Source of the DNA: Pontibacter actiniarum
Lineage (GTDB): Bacteria; Bacteroidota; Bacteroidia; Cytophagales; Hymenobacteraceae
Assembly (NCBI RefSeq): GCF_003585765.1
Contig: NZ_CP021235.1
Span: 558,001 to 622,000, forward strand
DNA: 64,000 bases
Direction of reading: 5' to 3'
Under the pieces are notes generated by a model that was not told the DNA's origin, made no database searches, and was given only the letters and a program-made list of their open reading frames with translations. This document shows, piece by piece, positions 1-7,985 of the stretch. The position numbers and the translations under genes were made by a program. Each line of letters begins with the position of its first letter. Position 1 is the first letter of the stretch.

Positions 1-1530
1 CACACTGTTGTACGTTACACCTGTAACGGTTACCGTGTGCGGGTTGGTAGAGGAGTTTCCTCCGGATGAAAAGCATAGCTGGTTTGAGCGGAGGGACTGG
101 CAACCTGTGGCTGTTCCTGCCTGGGTGGTGGGGGTAGAGGTGATAACATAGCTTTTGCCCTGCGCGACCTGAAGCGCAGCCGGTGCACCTGTAGACGCAC
201 TAGGGTAAGACGTGCCCGCGGTAAGGTTTAGAGGGGCCGTTGTAGCCGAGGTGTTATCAGTTAAATTGTAAACCGTTATCACCTGATACCCACTGCTGCT
301 CGGGGTGAAAACGAGGGACCTGTTGCCTGTTGTGCCGGTTATGCCTGTAAGTTTCGGCGCTGGCGTAGCCAAGCAGATGCCTGCACTAACTGTGACAGGT
401 GCTGATGCGGGAGAGACCGTTTTGCCTGTAGGAGACATTGTCGCGGTGATGACATCTCCCGCTGCTAGCAGTGTGCTAGAGATACCGGTCAAAGTCCAGG
501 TGCCGTTTGCCGCCACCGTAGGGCAGCTCGGTTGGCCTGAGGTGCCACATACAGCGGTTCCGTTTCTGTAGACGGTCACAACCGAACCGACAGCCTCCGT
601 GGAAGTGCCTGAGATTGAGGTGCTGTTGGCAAGTATGGGAGGCGTTACTGTTGGCGCAGCGGCGGTTAGCTGCGGAAAGCCGGATGCCTGTAAGGTGTTT
701 AAGGTCGTGGCCGGAAAAGTACCGATCAAGGCGCGCCAGGCAGAGGGGGCGTCATAGTTGTAGGCCTGGAAGTTAACCCCACCCACATCCGATACCGTGC
801 CTGTAAGGCCGCTTTGTGCACTGGTGATGGTAATACCGCTCATGCGCAGGGGCGTAGTTGCCGAAATACCTCCCTTAAAAGCTGTTAGCGGCACATAAAA
901 ATCATAGAAGTAGTCGGGGCTGCCCCCTGAGGTAGACGCAGCCACTGCTTTCTGGGCATATTGGTCCACTGAGCCGCTAAATACTACTTCGCTTCCGGAT
1001 GAGGAGTGTTTGATTACCTGAACAGCGAAATTGGAGGCAAGCAATACCTCATACTCAAAGCCCGGGTTTGAGCCTGTGCCGGTAAAGGTCTGGTCACTGT
1101 CAATCAGCACGCTGTATCCTTTAGAGGCAGTGGAGGAGCTCCCGAGCCTTACCCGGAACAGGAGGTGGGTGCCGTTGAAATAAGCAGCTATCGGCGAACC
1201 TGTTGAGGGTGCGGTAAGCGGCGTGGCAGGTGCTGCCAGATCCGTGTGCCCCCCTGAGGAGCCAGTGTTCAGGTCTCCCAGCGGTTCTGTTGTAAGTGCC
1301 GGAAAAGAGCGGAAGGGAATCTCACTGTAGTTGGCGCCTTCGTCTGACGCTCCGGAAAAGCCTCTTGGGCTAACGGATACATAACCGTCTCCGTTAGGGT
1401 CCAGAACACTGGAGCCGCCACCGGTGGCTGACTTGTAAATAAAGCCCGGCGTCTGCGCAAAGGCAGGCAGGGTAGCACTAAGAAAGAACGAAAGTAGAAA
1501 GGCTATTCTGAGGTACAAGTTTGTTTTCAT
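1..1530 (-). CDS. Secreted Ig-like cell-surface protein (partial, 3' end outside window)
   Basis: The open frame runs 510 codons from an ATG at 1528-1530 and leaves the window without a stop. Residues 1-23 form a signal peptide (LRIAFLLSFFLSATLPAFA, then Q), so the product is exported. The next 25 residues contain DPNGDGYVS. From about residue 297 come Thr/Ser/Gly-rich segments that read as bacterial Ig-like repeats (TVYRNGTAVC, NGTWTLTGIS), followed by another beta-rich segment with paired cysteines. Bacteroidota surface adhesins and type IX cargo look like this, but the C-terminal sorting domain that would prove it is off the window. The exact function is not recognised. Confidence 0.8.
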   Translation of the reverse strand, partial: MKTNLYLRIAFLLSFFLSATLPAFAQTPGFIYKSATGGGSSVLDPNGDGYVSVSPRGFSGASDEGANYSEIPFRSFPALTTEPLGDLNTGSSGGHTDLAAPATPLTAPSTGSPIAAYFNGTHLLFRVRLGSSSTASKGYSVLIDSDQTFTGTGSNPGFEYEVLLASNFAVQVIKHSSSGSEVVFSGSVDQYAQKAVAASTSGGSPDYFYDFYVPLTAFKGGISATTPLRMSGITITSAQSGLTGTVSDVGGVNFQAYNYDAPSAWRALIGTFPATTLNTLQASGFPQLTAAAPTVTPPILANSTSISGTSTEAVGSVVTVYRNGTAVCGTSGQPSCPTVAANGTWTLTGISSTLLAAGDVITATMSPTGKTVSPASAPVTVSAGICLATPAPKLTGITGTTGNRSLVFTPSSSGYQVITVYNLTDNTSATTAPLNLTAGTSYPSASTGAPAALQVAQGKSYVITSTPTTQAGTATGCQSLRSNQLCFSSGGNSSTNPHTVTVTGVTYNSV

Positions 1531-2144
1531 AAGGTATTATTTTGTGCAGTTAAAAGGAAGTAGCACTGTCGCAATTGCCCTGTTAAAAATGGTAGCAACC
1601 CGGTGCTATTGTATTGGGTTTATTTACTCAGATATGATGTAATTGGATTATATTCATAGCGTTTATTGGCTGTGCTTGCATAGGGATGGTGCGTTATTTT
1701 AAATACTAGCGTGATGGGGGTTATGGTGTGTATTACATGTATAGTACTTTAGAATATATTCATTTAACCGTATTGTACTGATTTATAAATGTATGAGTTA
1801 CTGATATTGTGTTAATTTAAGCTGAAGTAAAGGCGGGAAGTAGTTTACAGCAGTGAAGTGCCCATTTGAATGTGGTAACAGCCATGTTCCTGCCGTGTAG
1901 GCAAGCGCTTCACGGGCAACAGTACGCCAGTGTAAGGGAGGCGCGTTTGGCCACTGTATCCGTGGCGACTGCCATGCGGTGGAAAAGGCAGGGGCTGCGC
2001 CTGCTGCCGCTTTAACGGAGGCGATTTCCGCTTTAGAAGAAAGGCACAATAGGGGCAAGCGCTTCACCGGAAGCGCTGCGGGTAAAGCTGATCGGCAGGA
2101 GCGGGTCTTGCGCCTGAAAAGGAGTTGAAAAAAGAATAAAGCCG
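1531..2144. other. Intergenic stretch, no convincing gene
   Basis: Positions 1531-1800 are A+T-rich, as expected for the promoter and leader of the secreted protein, though no clear TAnnTTTG box was found. Positions 1850-2144 are G+C-rich and lie downstream of the ketoacyl synthase gene. They hold a small hairpin (GCGCTTC/GAAGCGC, 2059-2076) and repeat the word GCAAGCGCTTCAC near 1901 and 2055. A 183-codon minus-strand frame crosses this stretch but half of it shadows the synthase gene. Confidence 0.5.
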
Positions 2145-3341
2145 CTACTGTGCCAGGCGCACCACGACACTGGCGGCGTTTCCGCCGAAGCCTGCCGCAT
2201 TTACCATCACCCGCTGTATCGGTTTGGGTTGAGCCTGGGTAAGCAGGTTCGGGTAGGGGATGGAAGCATACTGCTGTTGCTGCAGCACATGTAGGGCATA
2301 CTGCAGGCTGAGTGCCCCAGAGGCGCCCAGCGTGTGCCCGAGCAGCCACTTATTAGTCGTGATAGCCGGGGCTGCATCGCCAAAAACAGCCTGTACGGCG
2401 GCCAGCTCTGCCTTGTCTCCGGCGCGGGTGCCGGGGGTGTGGGTAATGATGAGATCTACTGTGGGGTTTGGCTCCGGCAGTTGAGCCAGCGCCTGTCGCA
2501 TTGCTTTCTGAAAGTTAATTCCTTCGGCTGAGATCCCGGTTTTACTGACCAGTTTCTCAAAGCCCAGCCCGACAGCTTCCACAATAGCCGTTCCTGCCAA
2601 GGGTTTCTCCTGTACCTCTAGCGCAAACACGGCGGCCCCTTCTCCTAAGGTAAAGGTGTTCTGCTTTTCTACAGCATACGGCTGGCAAGGGTAAGGCTGG
2701 CCGACAAGTCTCGAGTAAATCCCCACCGCTTTCATCTGGGCAATGGTGAAGTCTGTCAGCGGAGCCTCGGTGCCACCCGCCAGAAAGCGTTTGGCCATGC
2801 CTGCCTTTAGCCAGGCTGCACCGTTAGCGACAGCCATCAGGGCAGTGCTGCAGGTAATGGAATGGCTGATCTGACCGCCGCCAGCATTAACCGCGTGGGC
2901 TACCCAGCTTGATAAGTTGCCAAGGGTGGTGGTGGGGGAGGCGCTGGAAGAGAGGTTATGCTGCTGGAATGCCTCATAGTGCGTTTCAAAAAGACCGGTT
3001 GCACCTCTGGAAGAGCCTATGTTCACAGCCAGGTCGTCATCGGCGGGGCCCTTTTCGTGGAGCCACCCGGCCTGCTCCGTCGCATGCCGGGCCGCATACA
3101 CAGCCATTAAAACGGAGCGGTCAAGCTGTTTGTAGGTAGGGTTGGCCTCAAGCAGCAGCTCTAGCTGTGCTTCGGCCTCCGGAGGCAAGGCGGCAACGGG
3201 GGTAGGCTGGCCCTGGTGTTGCACCGTGCTGAAGGCGGGGGCACCTTTTCTGTAAGCTGCCGCCGTAGTTGCCGCATCATAGCCCAGCGGTGAAATTACC
3301 CCACAGCCACGGATAACGATATGTTTCTGCTCCTCTCTCAT
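2145..3341 (-). CDS. FabF/KAS-like beta-ketoacyl synthase in the biotin operon
   Basis: A 398-residue condensing enzyme of the FabF/KAS I-II class. All catalytic residues are visible: nucleophile Cys164 in the CSTA motif, His301 in the HTPGTRAGD motif, Lys331 and His336 in NKWLLGHTLGASGA, and the closing glycine-rich loop NAAGFGGNAAS. The ATG at 3339-3341 is preferred over one 78 bases upstream, because the conserved fold begins at HIVIRGCGVISPLG. It is the last gene of the run bioB-bioF-bioD-bioA. No bioC, bioH or bioG lies nearby, so a role in making or elongating the pimeloyl chain is a reasonable inference. A general or secondary fatty-acid role is the alternative. Confidence 0.85.
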   Translation of the reverse strand: MREEQKHIVIRGCGVISPLGYDAATTAAAYRKGAPAFSTVQHQGQPTPVAALPPEAEAQLELLLEANPTYKQLDRSVLMAVYAARHATEQAGWLHEKGPADDDLAVNIGSSRGATGLFETHYEAFQQHNLSSSASPTTTLGNLSSWVAHAVNAGGGQISHSITCSTALMAVANGAAWLKAGMAKRFLAGGTEAPLTDFTIAQMKAVGIYSRLVGQPYPCQPYAVEKQNTFTLGEGAAVFALEVQEKPLAGTAIVEAVGLGFEKLVSKTGISAEGINFQKAMRQALAQLPEPNPTVDLIITHTPGTRAGDKAELAAVQAVFGDAAPAITTNKWLLGHTLGASGALSLQYALHVLQQQQYASIPYPNLLTQAQPKPIQRVMVNAAGFGGNAASVVVRLAQ

Positions 3342-3461
3342 ACCGGCTGCAAAGGTATAGCATAAATAGAAAAGAAGTGCGCTGGCGGCGGTTTTTGTTG
3401 CCGGAACCACCGCCAGCACACCTCCATGTTATAGGCTACACCGGGTGCAGCTCCCTAAAGT

Positions 3462-4778
3462 TTAGTCATGGAGCATGTCCAGGTCCGGGCGCGGGTGGTG
3501 CCTTTTGCCCGTTACAATCTCCTGCATGCCGACAATGGCCTGGTATACCTGGTCGAGTTGCTGATCGGTGATGCAGTAGGGTGGAATAACATAGATAATG
3601 TTGCCGAGCGGGCGAAGGATAACCCCTTTCTCCAGCCCAAAGCTATACAGGGTGTCGCGCAAATCACTGAAGTAGGAGGTGGCGCCGTCTTCGAACTCTA
3701 CAGCCAGGATAGTGCCCTGTTGCCGTACTTCCAGCACTTGCGGCAGGTTTTTTATACTTGCAGCGAAGGCGGCGTGGCGCTGCACGATGCGGTTTATACT
3801 TTCCTGCGTCTCCTCCTGCAGCAGCAGGTCCATGCTTGCCAGGCCGGCGGCACAGGCAACGGGGTTAGCGGTGTAGCTGTGGCCGTGGAAAAGGGTTTTG
3901 CCTTTATCATCGTGCAGGAAAGCCTCGTAGACTTTTTCACTGCAGGACGTTGCCCCCAGGGCCATGGTGCCACCTGTCAGGCCTTTCGACAGACAGACCA
4001 TGTCCGGTTTCTGCTGCAGGTAATCCGTGGCGAAGGTGCGGCCGGTGCGGCCAAAGCCCGTCATCACCTCATCGGCAATGGTCAGGATGTCGTGCTGCCG
4101 GCAAATCTCAATGAGCCTGTCCAGCACCTCAGGCGTGTACATCACCATTCCGGCAGTGCCCAAAACCAGCGGCTCGTAGATAAAAGCGGCCACATCGCCT
4201 GCCAGCGCGCAAGTTTCCAGCTGCTTTACACTTTCCTCTTCGTTGCCCGGGGTAGGCACATCGATAAACTGCACCTCAAACAAGTACGACCAGAAAGGAA
4301 CAGTAAAGGCGCTGCGCGCGCTCACCGACATGGCCCCGAAGGTATCGCCGTGGTAGCTGTCGCGGAAGGCAATGATCTTCTTCTTAGGGGTGCCAAAGTT
4401 GTTCCAGTACTGGATGGCCATTTTCAGCGCCACTTCCACCGCTGTAGAGCCGTTGTCGGAGTAGAAGATGCGGCTCTGGCCCTGTGGCAGTATCTGCAAA
4501 AGGCGCTCGGCAAAGGTGACGGCGGCAGGGTGCGTAAACCCGGCGAAGATAACGTGCTCCAGCGTGTTTAGCTGCTCTGTCACTTTCTGGGCAATGTAGG
4601 GGTGCGCGTGGCCATGCAGGTTTACCCACCACGAAGCCACGGCATCAACGTAGGAGGTGCCATCCTCTGAAAACAGAAGCGCTCCCTCGCCCCGGACAAT
4701 CGGAACAGGAAGCGCGGCGGTTTTCATTTGTGTATAGGGATGCCAGATAACGTTATGGTCGCGTTCGGCTAAATTCAT
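3462..4778 (-). CDS. bioA: Adenosylmethionine-8-amino-7-oxononanoate aminotransferase
   Basis: A 438-residue class III PLP aminotransferase, full length for BioA. It moves the amino group of S-adenosylmethionine to 8-amino-7-oxononanoate (KAPA), giving 7,8-diaminopelargonate (DAPA) in biotin synthesis. Visible signatures are the N-terminal HPYTQM motif typical of BioA, the ASWWVNLHGHAHP segment, the GSTAVE phosphate-binding loop, DEVMTGFGRTG, and the Schiff-base lysine in LSKGLTGG near residue 265. It lies between bioD and the ketoacyl synthase in the same direction. The 150-base gap to bioD carries an inverted word repeat and no promoter that I can see. Confidence 0.97.
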   Translation of the reverse strand: MNLAERDHNVIWHPYTQMKTAALPVPIVRGEGALLFSEDGTSYVDAVASWWVNLHGHAHPYIAQKVTEQLNTLEHVIFAGFTHPAAVTFAERLLQILPQGQSRIFYSDNGSTAVEVALKMAIQYWNNFGTPKKKIIAFRDSYHGDTFGAMSVSARSAFTVPFWSYLFEVQFIDVPTPGNEEESVKQLETCALAGDVAAFIYEPLVLGTAGMVMYTPEVLDRLIEICRQHDILTIADEVMTGFGRTGRTFATDYLQQKPDMVCLSKGLTGGTMALGATSCSEKVYEAFLHDDKGKTLFHGHSYTANPVACAAGLASMDLLLQEETQESINRIVQRHAAFAASIKNLPQVLEVRQQGTILAVEFEDGATSYFSDLRDTLYSFGLEKGVILRPLGNIIYVIPPYCITDQQLDQVYQAIVGMQEIVTGKRHHPRPDLDMLHD

Positions 4779-4808
4779 TTCTTTTATTAGATTTTAGACA
4801 GAGGACAG

Positions 4809-4931
4809 AAGACACAAGACTAAAAATAGAAAGAAGTATGGTAAAGGCATTGTTGTTACAGTTGCCTTACTCTCGCTAAGACATTAACTACATAAATTTT
4901 CTTGTGTCTTGCGTCTAACGTCTTGTGTCTT
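4809..4931. repeat. Inverted word repeat in the bioD-bioA gap
   Basis: The 12-base word AAGACACAAGAC at 4809-4820 is matched by its exact reverse complement at 4920-4931. A further related word, CTTGTGTCTTGCGTCT, lies just before the second arm. In the bioD-bioA transcript the arms could pair over a loop of about 100 nt between the two cistrons. The second arm runs into the bioD stop codon. Confidence 0.75.
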
Positions 4932-5544
4932 ACAAGTATGGTTTAAACTGCTCGGCATACGCTGCCACTGTGTCTTTGCAGAAATCAGCCTCCTGGCGGA
5001 TAGAGGGCAGGCGACGCAGCCCAGTGTACTTCACGATGAAATCCTCTGAAGTGGCGTTCTCCTCTCCGTTAAAAATGATGCCGGCCACCGGTATTTTGCG
5101 GTAGCGCAGCACCTCCGCTGTGAGCAGGGTGTGGTTAATGCTCCCGAGGTAGTTGCGCGAAACCAGCACCACCTCCAGGCCCAGTTGCTGTACCAGGTCC
5201 AGCACCAGGTAGCGCTTGTTTAATGGCACCATCAGGCCGCCGGCCCCTTCCACAACCAGGTTGTTTTGAGTGGCGGGCAGGCGCATGCCTTTCACGTCGA
5301 TCTCTACACCCTCTGCAGCGGCGGCCTTGTGCGGGGAGGCTGCCATCTTGAGGCTGTACGCCTCCGGGTGAAAGATCGAACGCTCGTTGGAAACCAGACT
5401 CTTTACAGTGTCTGTGTCGGTGAAGTCCAGGCCGCCTGCTTGCACAGGCTTCCAGTAGTCGGCCTGCAGGGCTTCGGTAAGTATGGCAGCGGCAACTGTT
5501 TTGCCAACGTCCGTTCCGATTCCTGTTACAAAATATTGCTTCAT
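4930..5544 (-). CDS. bioD: Dethiobiotin synthetase
   Basis: A 204-residue ATP-dependent carboxylase that closes the ureido ring of dethiobiotin from 7,8-diaminopelargonate (DAPA) and CO2. The P-loop GIGTDVGKT is at residues 8-16. KPVQAGG follows near residue 32, as does the VEGAGGLMVPL motif near residue 100, both standard in BioD. Length is slightly short but normal. Its ATG overlaps the end of bioF by 4 bases (ATGA type), which implies translational coupling. Confidence 0.96.
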   Translation of the reverse strand: MKQYFVTGIGTDVGKTVAAAILTEALQADYWKPVQAGGLDFTDTDTVKSLVSNERSIFHPEAYSLKMAASPHKAAAAEGVEIDVKGMRLPATQNNLVVEGAGGLMVPLNKRYLVLDLVQQLGLEVVLVSRNYLGSINHTLLTAEVLRYRKIPVAGIIFNGEENATSEDFIVKYTGLRRLPSIRQEADFCKDTVAAYAEQFKPYL

Positions 5545-6671
5545 GTACCTTTGGCTATGGCCTGCACGAGGCCCTCAATTTCTTCTTCTGTATTAAATGC
5601 ATGCACGATCACGCGCAGCCGTTCGGTGCCCTGGGGCACGGTGGGGCTAAGCACGGGGCGCACGTCAAAACCTTCTTGTTGCAGCGCAGCCGCCAGCTCC
5701 TTGAGCCGCTGAGGCTGTTGCAGAAAAACAGACAGTATCACGCTGTTTTCCGGTGAGCAGCGAATACCGCTCAGCTTGTTCAGTTTTCGGTACAATAGGT
5801 GCGCCCGCTCCTTTGCCCGCTCCCGCGCCGCTGTTAGCCCGGGGAGTAAGGTATAGGCGCACTTCAGGGCCACCAGCGCGTGCGTTGGCAACCCAGTTGT
5901 ATAGATAAAGGCGCGGCTGTAGTTGATGAGGAAGTCGCGGAGCAGCTGCGGGCCCACCACTGCGGCTCCATGGCTGCCCATGGCTTTGCCGTAGGTCAGC
6001 ACCCGTGCAAACACCTCCTGCTCCAGCCCCAAAGCCGAAACAAGGCCTTCCCCGTTCTCTCCGTAGAGGCCCACGGCATGTGCCTCATCCACAATCAGCG
6101 CCGCCTGTTGCGCGTTACAAACCTGTGCCAGCTCCCGCAAGGGGGCCTGGTCTCCGTCCATCGAGTACACCGACTCTGCCAGTACATATACCTGGCCCGT
6201 GGCGTGCTTCAGCTTTTGCCGCAGGTCCTCCACACTGTTGTGGCGGAAGGCATAGCTTTTGGCAAAGCTCAGGCGCAAGCCGTCTTTCATGGAGGCGTGG
6301 CTGGCTTCGTCATAAAACACGGTATCGCCACGCTGGGGCAGTGCCGACAGCAGGCCCACATTGGCCGTGTAGCCGGAGTTAAACAGCAGCGCCGCCTCCG
6401 CATGGTGGTAGCGCGCAATCAGCCCTTCCAGCTCCTCAAACAGAGGGTGGTTGCCTGATAACAGTCGGGAGCCGGTAGCCCCCAATGGCAGATGTTTATA
6501 CTTGTCCTCCTCCTTGTGGATAAGTGCCCGCAATTCTTCAGAGCGAGCAAGGCCGAGGTAATCGTTAGAGCAGAAATCCGTAAGGCCGGAAGTGGTTTTG
6601 AGCTGGCGCAGGTTTCCCTGTGCCGCACGCTCCGCCAGCTTCTGCTGCAACTTTTCTAGGATGTTAGACAT
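5541..6671 (-). CDS. bioF: 8-amino-7-oxononanoate synthase
   Basis: A 376-residue PLP enzyme of the alpha-oxoamine synthase family. It condenses a pimeloyl thioester with alanine to give 8-amino-7-oxononanoate (KAPA). Motifs seen are DFCSNDYLGLA near residue 30, GATGSRLLSGNH near residue 62, DEAHAVGLYG, and the PLP lysine in TYGKAMGSHGA near residue 229. The stop overlaps the bioD start. Upstream lies a 75-base gap to bioB with an inverted word repeat. Confidence 0.96.
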   Translation of the reverse strand: MSNILEKLQQKLAERAAQGNLRQLKTTSGLTDFCSNDYLGLARSEELRALIHKEEDKYKHLPLGATGSRLLSGNHPLFEELEGLIARYHHAEAALLFNSGYTANVGLLSALPQRGDTVFYDEASHASMKDGLRLSFAKSYAFRHNSVEDLRQKLKHATGQVYVLAESVYSMDGDQAPLRELAQVCNAQQAALIVDEAHAVGLYGENGEGLVSALGLEQEVFARVLTYGKAMGSHGAAVVGPQLLRDFLINYSRAFIYTTGLPTHALVALKCAYTLLPGLTAARERAKERAHLLYRKLNKLSGIRCSPENSVILSVFLQQPQRLKELAAALQQEGFDVRPVLSPTVPQGTERLRVIVHAFNTEEEIEGLVQAIAKGT

Positions 6672-6759
6672 AAGACGTTAGGTGATAGACTTCTTCACAG
6701 ATGTACAAGTATAAAAGTCTGGCATCTAACGTCTAGCGTCTACTATCTAGCCAACCACC
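6671..6759. repeat. Inverted word repeat in the bioB-bioF gap
   Basis: AGACGTTAGGTGATAGAC (about 6673-6690) is matched, with three differences, by the reverse complement of GTCTGGCATCTAACGTCT (about 6717-6734). Extra copies of GTCTA follow. The architecture is the same as in the bioD-bioA gap although the words differ. It lies wholly inside the operon. One AAGTATA heptamer sits in the loop. Confidence 0.6.
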
Positions 6760-7748
6760 GGTTGGGCTTCTTCTTTGAAAGACTTTCTAGGGTTCAGGCC
6801 CAGCAGGTCGAACATGGCTTTGTCCGCGTCGAAATCCGGGTTAGGGGTCGTCAATAGCTTCTCACCGGTGAAGATGGAGTTCGCGCCCGCCAGGAAGCAA
6901 AGCGCCTGCTCGGTTACGCTCATGCGCTCACGGCCGGCAGACAGGCGCACCATTGACTTTGGCATCAGGATACGGGCCGTGGCAATCATGCGCACCATTT
7001 CCCACACCGATACCAGCGGCTGGTTCTCCAGGGGAGTGCCTTTAACCGGTACCAGGGCGTTTACCGGCACTGATTCCGGGTGCTGCTCCATGGTAGATAG
7101 CGTATGCAGCATGCCAATACGGTCTTGGTCTGTCTCTCCCAGGCCAATAATACCGCCGGAGCAAACAGAAATACCAGCCTTGCGCACGTTGTCGATCGTG
7201 TTAAGGCGATCATCGTAGGTGCGGGTGGTAATAATGCTGGCGTAGTTGTCCTCTGAGGTGTCCAGGTTGTGGTTGTAGGCGTACAGACCGGCCTCTTTCA
7301 GCTTCTCAGCCTGGTACTCGTTTACCATACCCAACGTACAGCACACCTCCAGGCCCAGGTCGTTTACACCTTTCACCATGTCCAGCACTTTGTCGAAGTC
7401 GCGGTTATCGCGAACTTCGCGCCAGGCTGCGCCCATGCAGAAACGGGTAGAACCGCCTTCTTTGGCACGCTGTGCAGCCGTCATCACCTGCTCCTGGCTC
7501 ATTAGTTTATGCACATCCACGCCCGTATGATAGCGGGCAGCTTGTGGGCAATAAGCACAGTCTTCAGAGCAGCCTCCTGTTTTAACTGAAAGCAGCGTAC
7601 ATACCTGCACTTCGCCGGTTGCCTGGTACTGCTTGTGTACATTGGCTGCCTCTACGATCAGTTCCAGTACAGGCTTGTTGTAAATCGCCTCTATTTCCTC
7701 CAGACTCCAGTCGTTGCGGAGAGCTGTGTTTTGTCCGTTCTGCGTCAT
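6747..7748 (-). CDS. bioB: Biotin synthase (radical SAM)
   Basis: A 333-residue radical SAM enzyme that inserts sulfur into dethiobiotin. The 4Fe-4S cluster motif CxxxCxxC is Cys60, Cys64 and Cys67 in [12 protein letters not shown]. Other family marks are [25 protein letters not shown] and LSAGRE near the C terminus (the arginine that binds the 2Fe-2S cluster). It is the first gene of the operon, so the promoter should lie in 7749-7985. The best box there is TATTTTTG (minus strand, 7802-7809), without a matching -33 element. No biotin operator was recognised. Confidence 0.97.
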   Translation of the reverse strand: MTQNGQNTALRNDWSLEEIEAIYNKPVLELIVEAANVHKQYQATGEVQVCTLLSVKTGGCSEDCAYCPQAARYHTGVDVHKLMSQEQVMTAAQRAKEGGSTRFCMGAAWREVRDNRDFDKVLDMVKGVNDLGLEVCCTLGMVNEYQAEKLKEAGLYAYNHNLDTSEDNYASIITTRTYDDRLNTIDNVRKAGISVCSGGIIGLGETDQDRIGMLHTLSTMEQHPESVPVNALVPVKGTPLENQPLVSVWEMVRMIATARILMPKSMVRLSAGRERMSVTEQALCFLAGANSIFTGEKLLTTPNPDFDADKAMFDLLGLNPRKSFKEEAQPVVG

Positions 7749-7985
7749 GGTACTCGTGTTTTGGGTTACGAAGGTAATTTGAAGATTTAGGAATAAAAAA
7801 TCAAAAATATGGGTGGATTCCGTGGATAAATACCTAAGTGGTTCAGCTTGTGCGCCTTTTCTGTGGATAAATCGCTTTGTTAATTTGTTGAGAAAATTAG
7901 CCGGGTCCGGGCAGCCGGGAGAGCAGCCCCGGTGAGCCCTGCTGGCAGCCGTAAAACAGGCGCGCCCACGGAGGCAGAAGCCTGC

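Noticed and set aside
1798..2349. 183-codon minus-strand ORF
   Set aside because: Its first third is a shadow of the ketoacyl synthase gene and the rest has no recognisable fold. The composition (Ala, Pro, Arg, Ser) is typical of out-of-frame G+C-rich DNA.
3468..4571. 367-codon plus-strand ORF
   Set aside because: Antisense to bioA; a G+C-skewed shadow frame without motifs.
7749..7985. Biotin (BirA-type) operator upstream of bioB
   Set aside because: No convincing dyad with the TTGTAAAC-like half-sites; only a weak -7-like box was seen.
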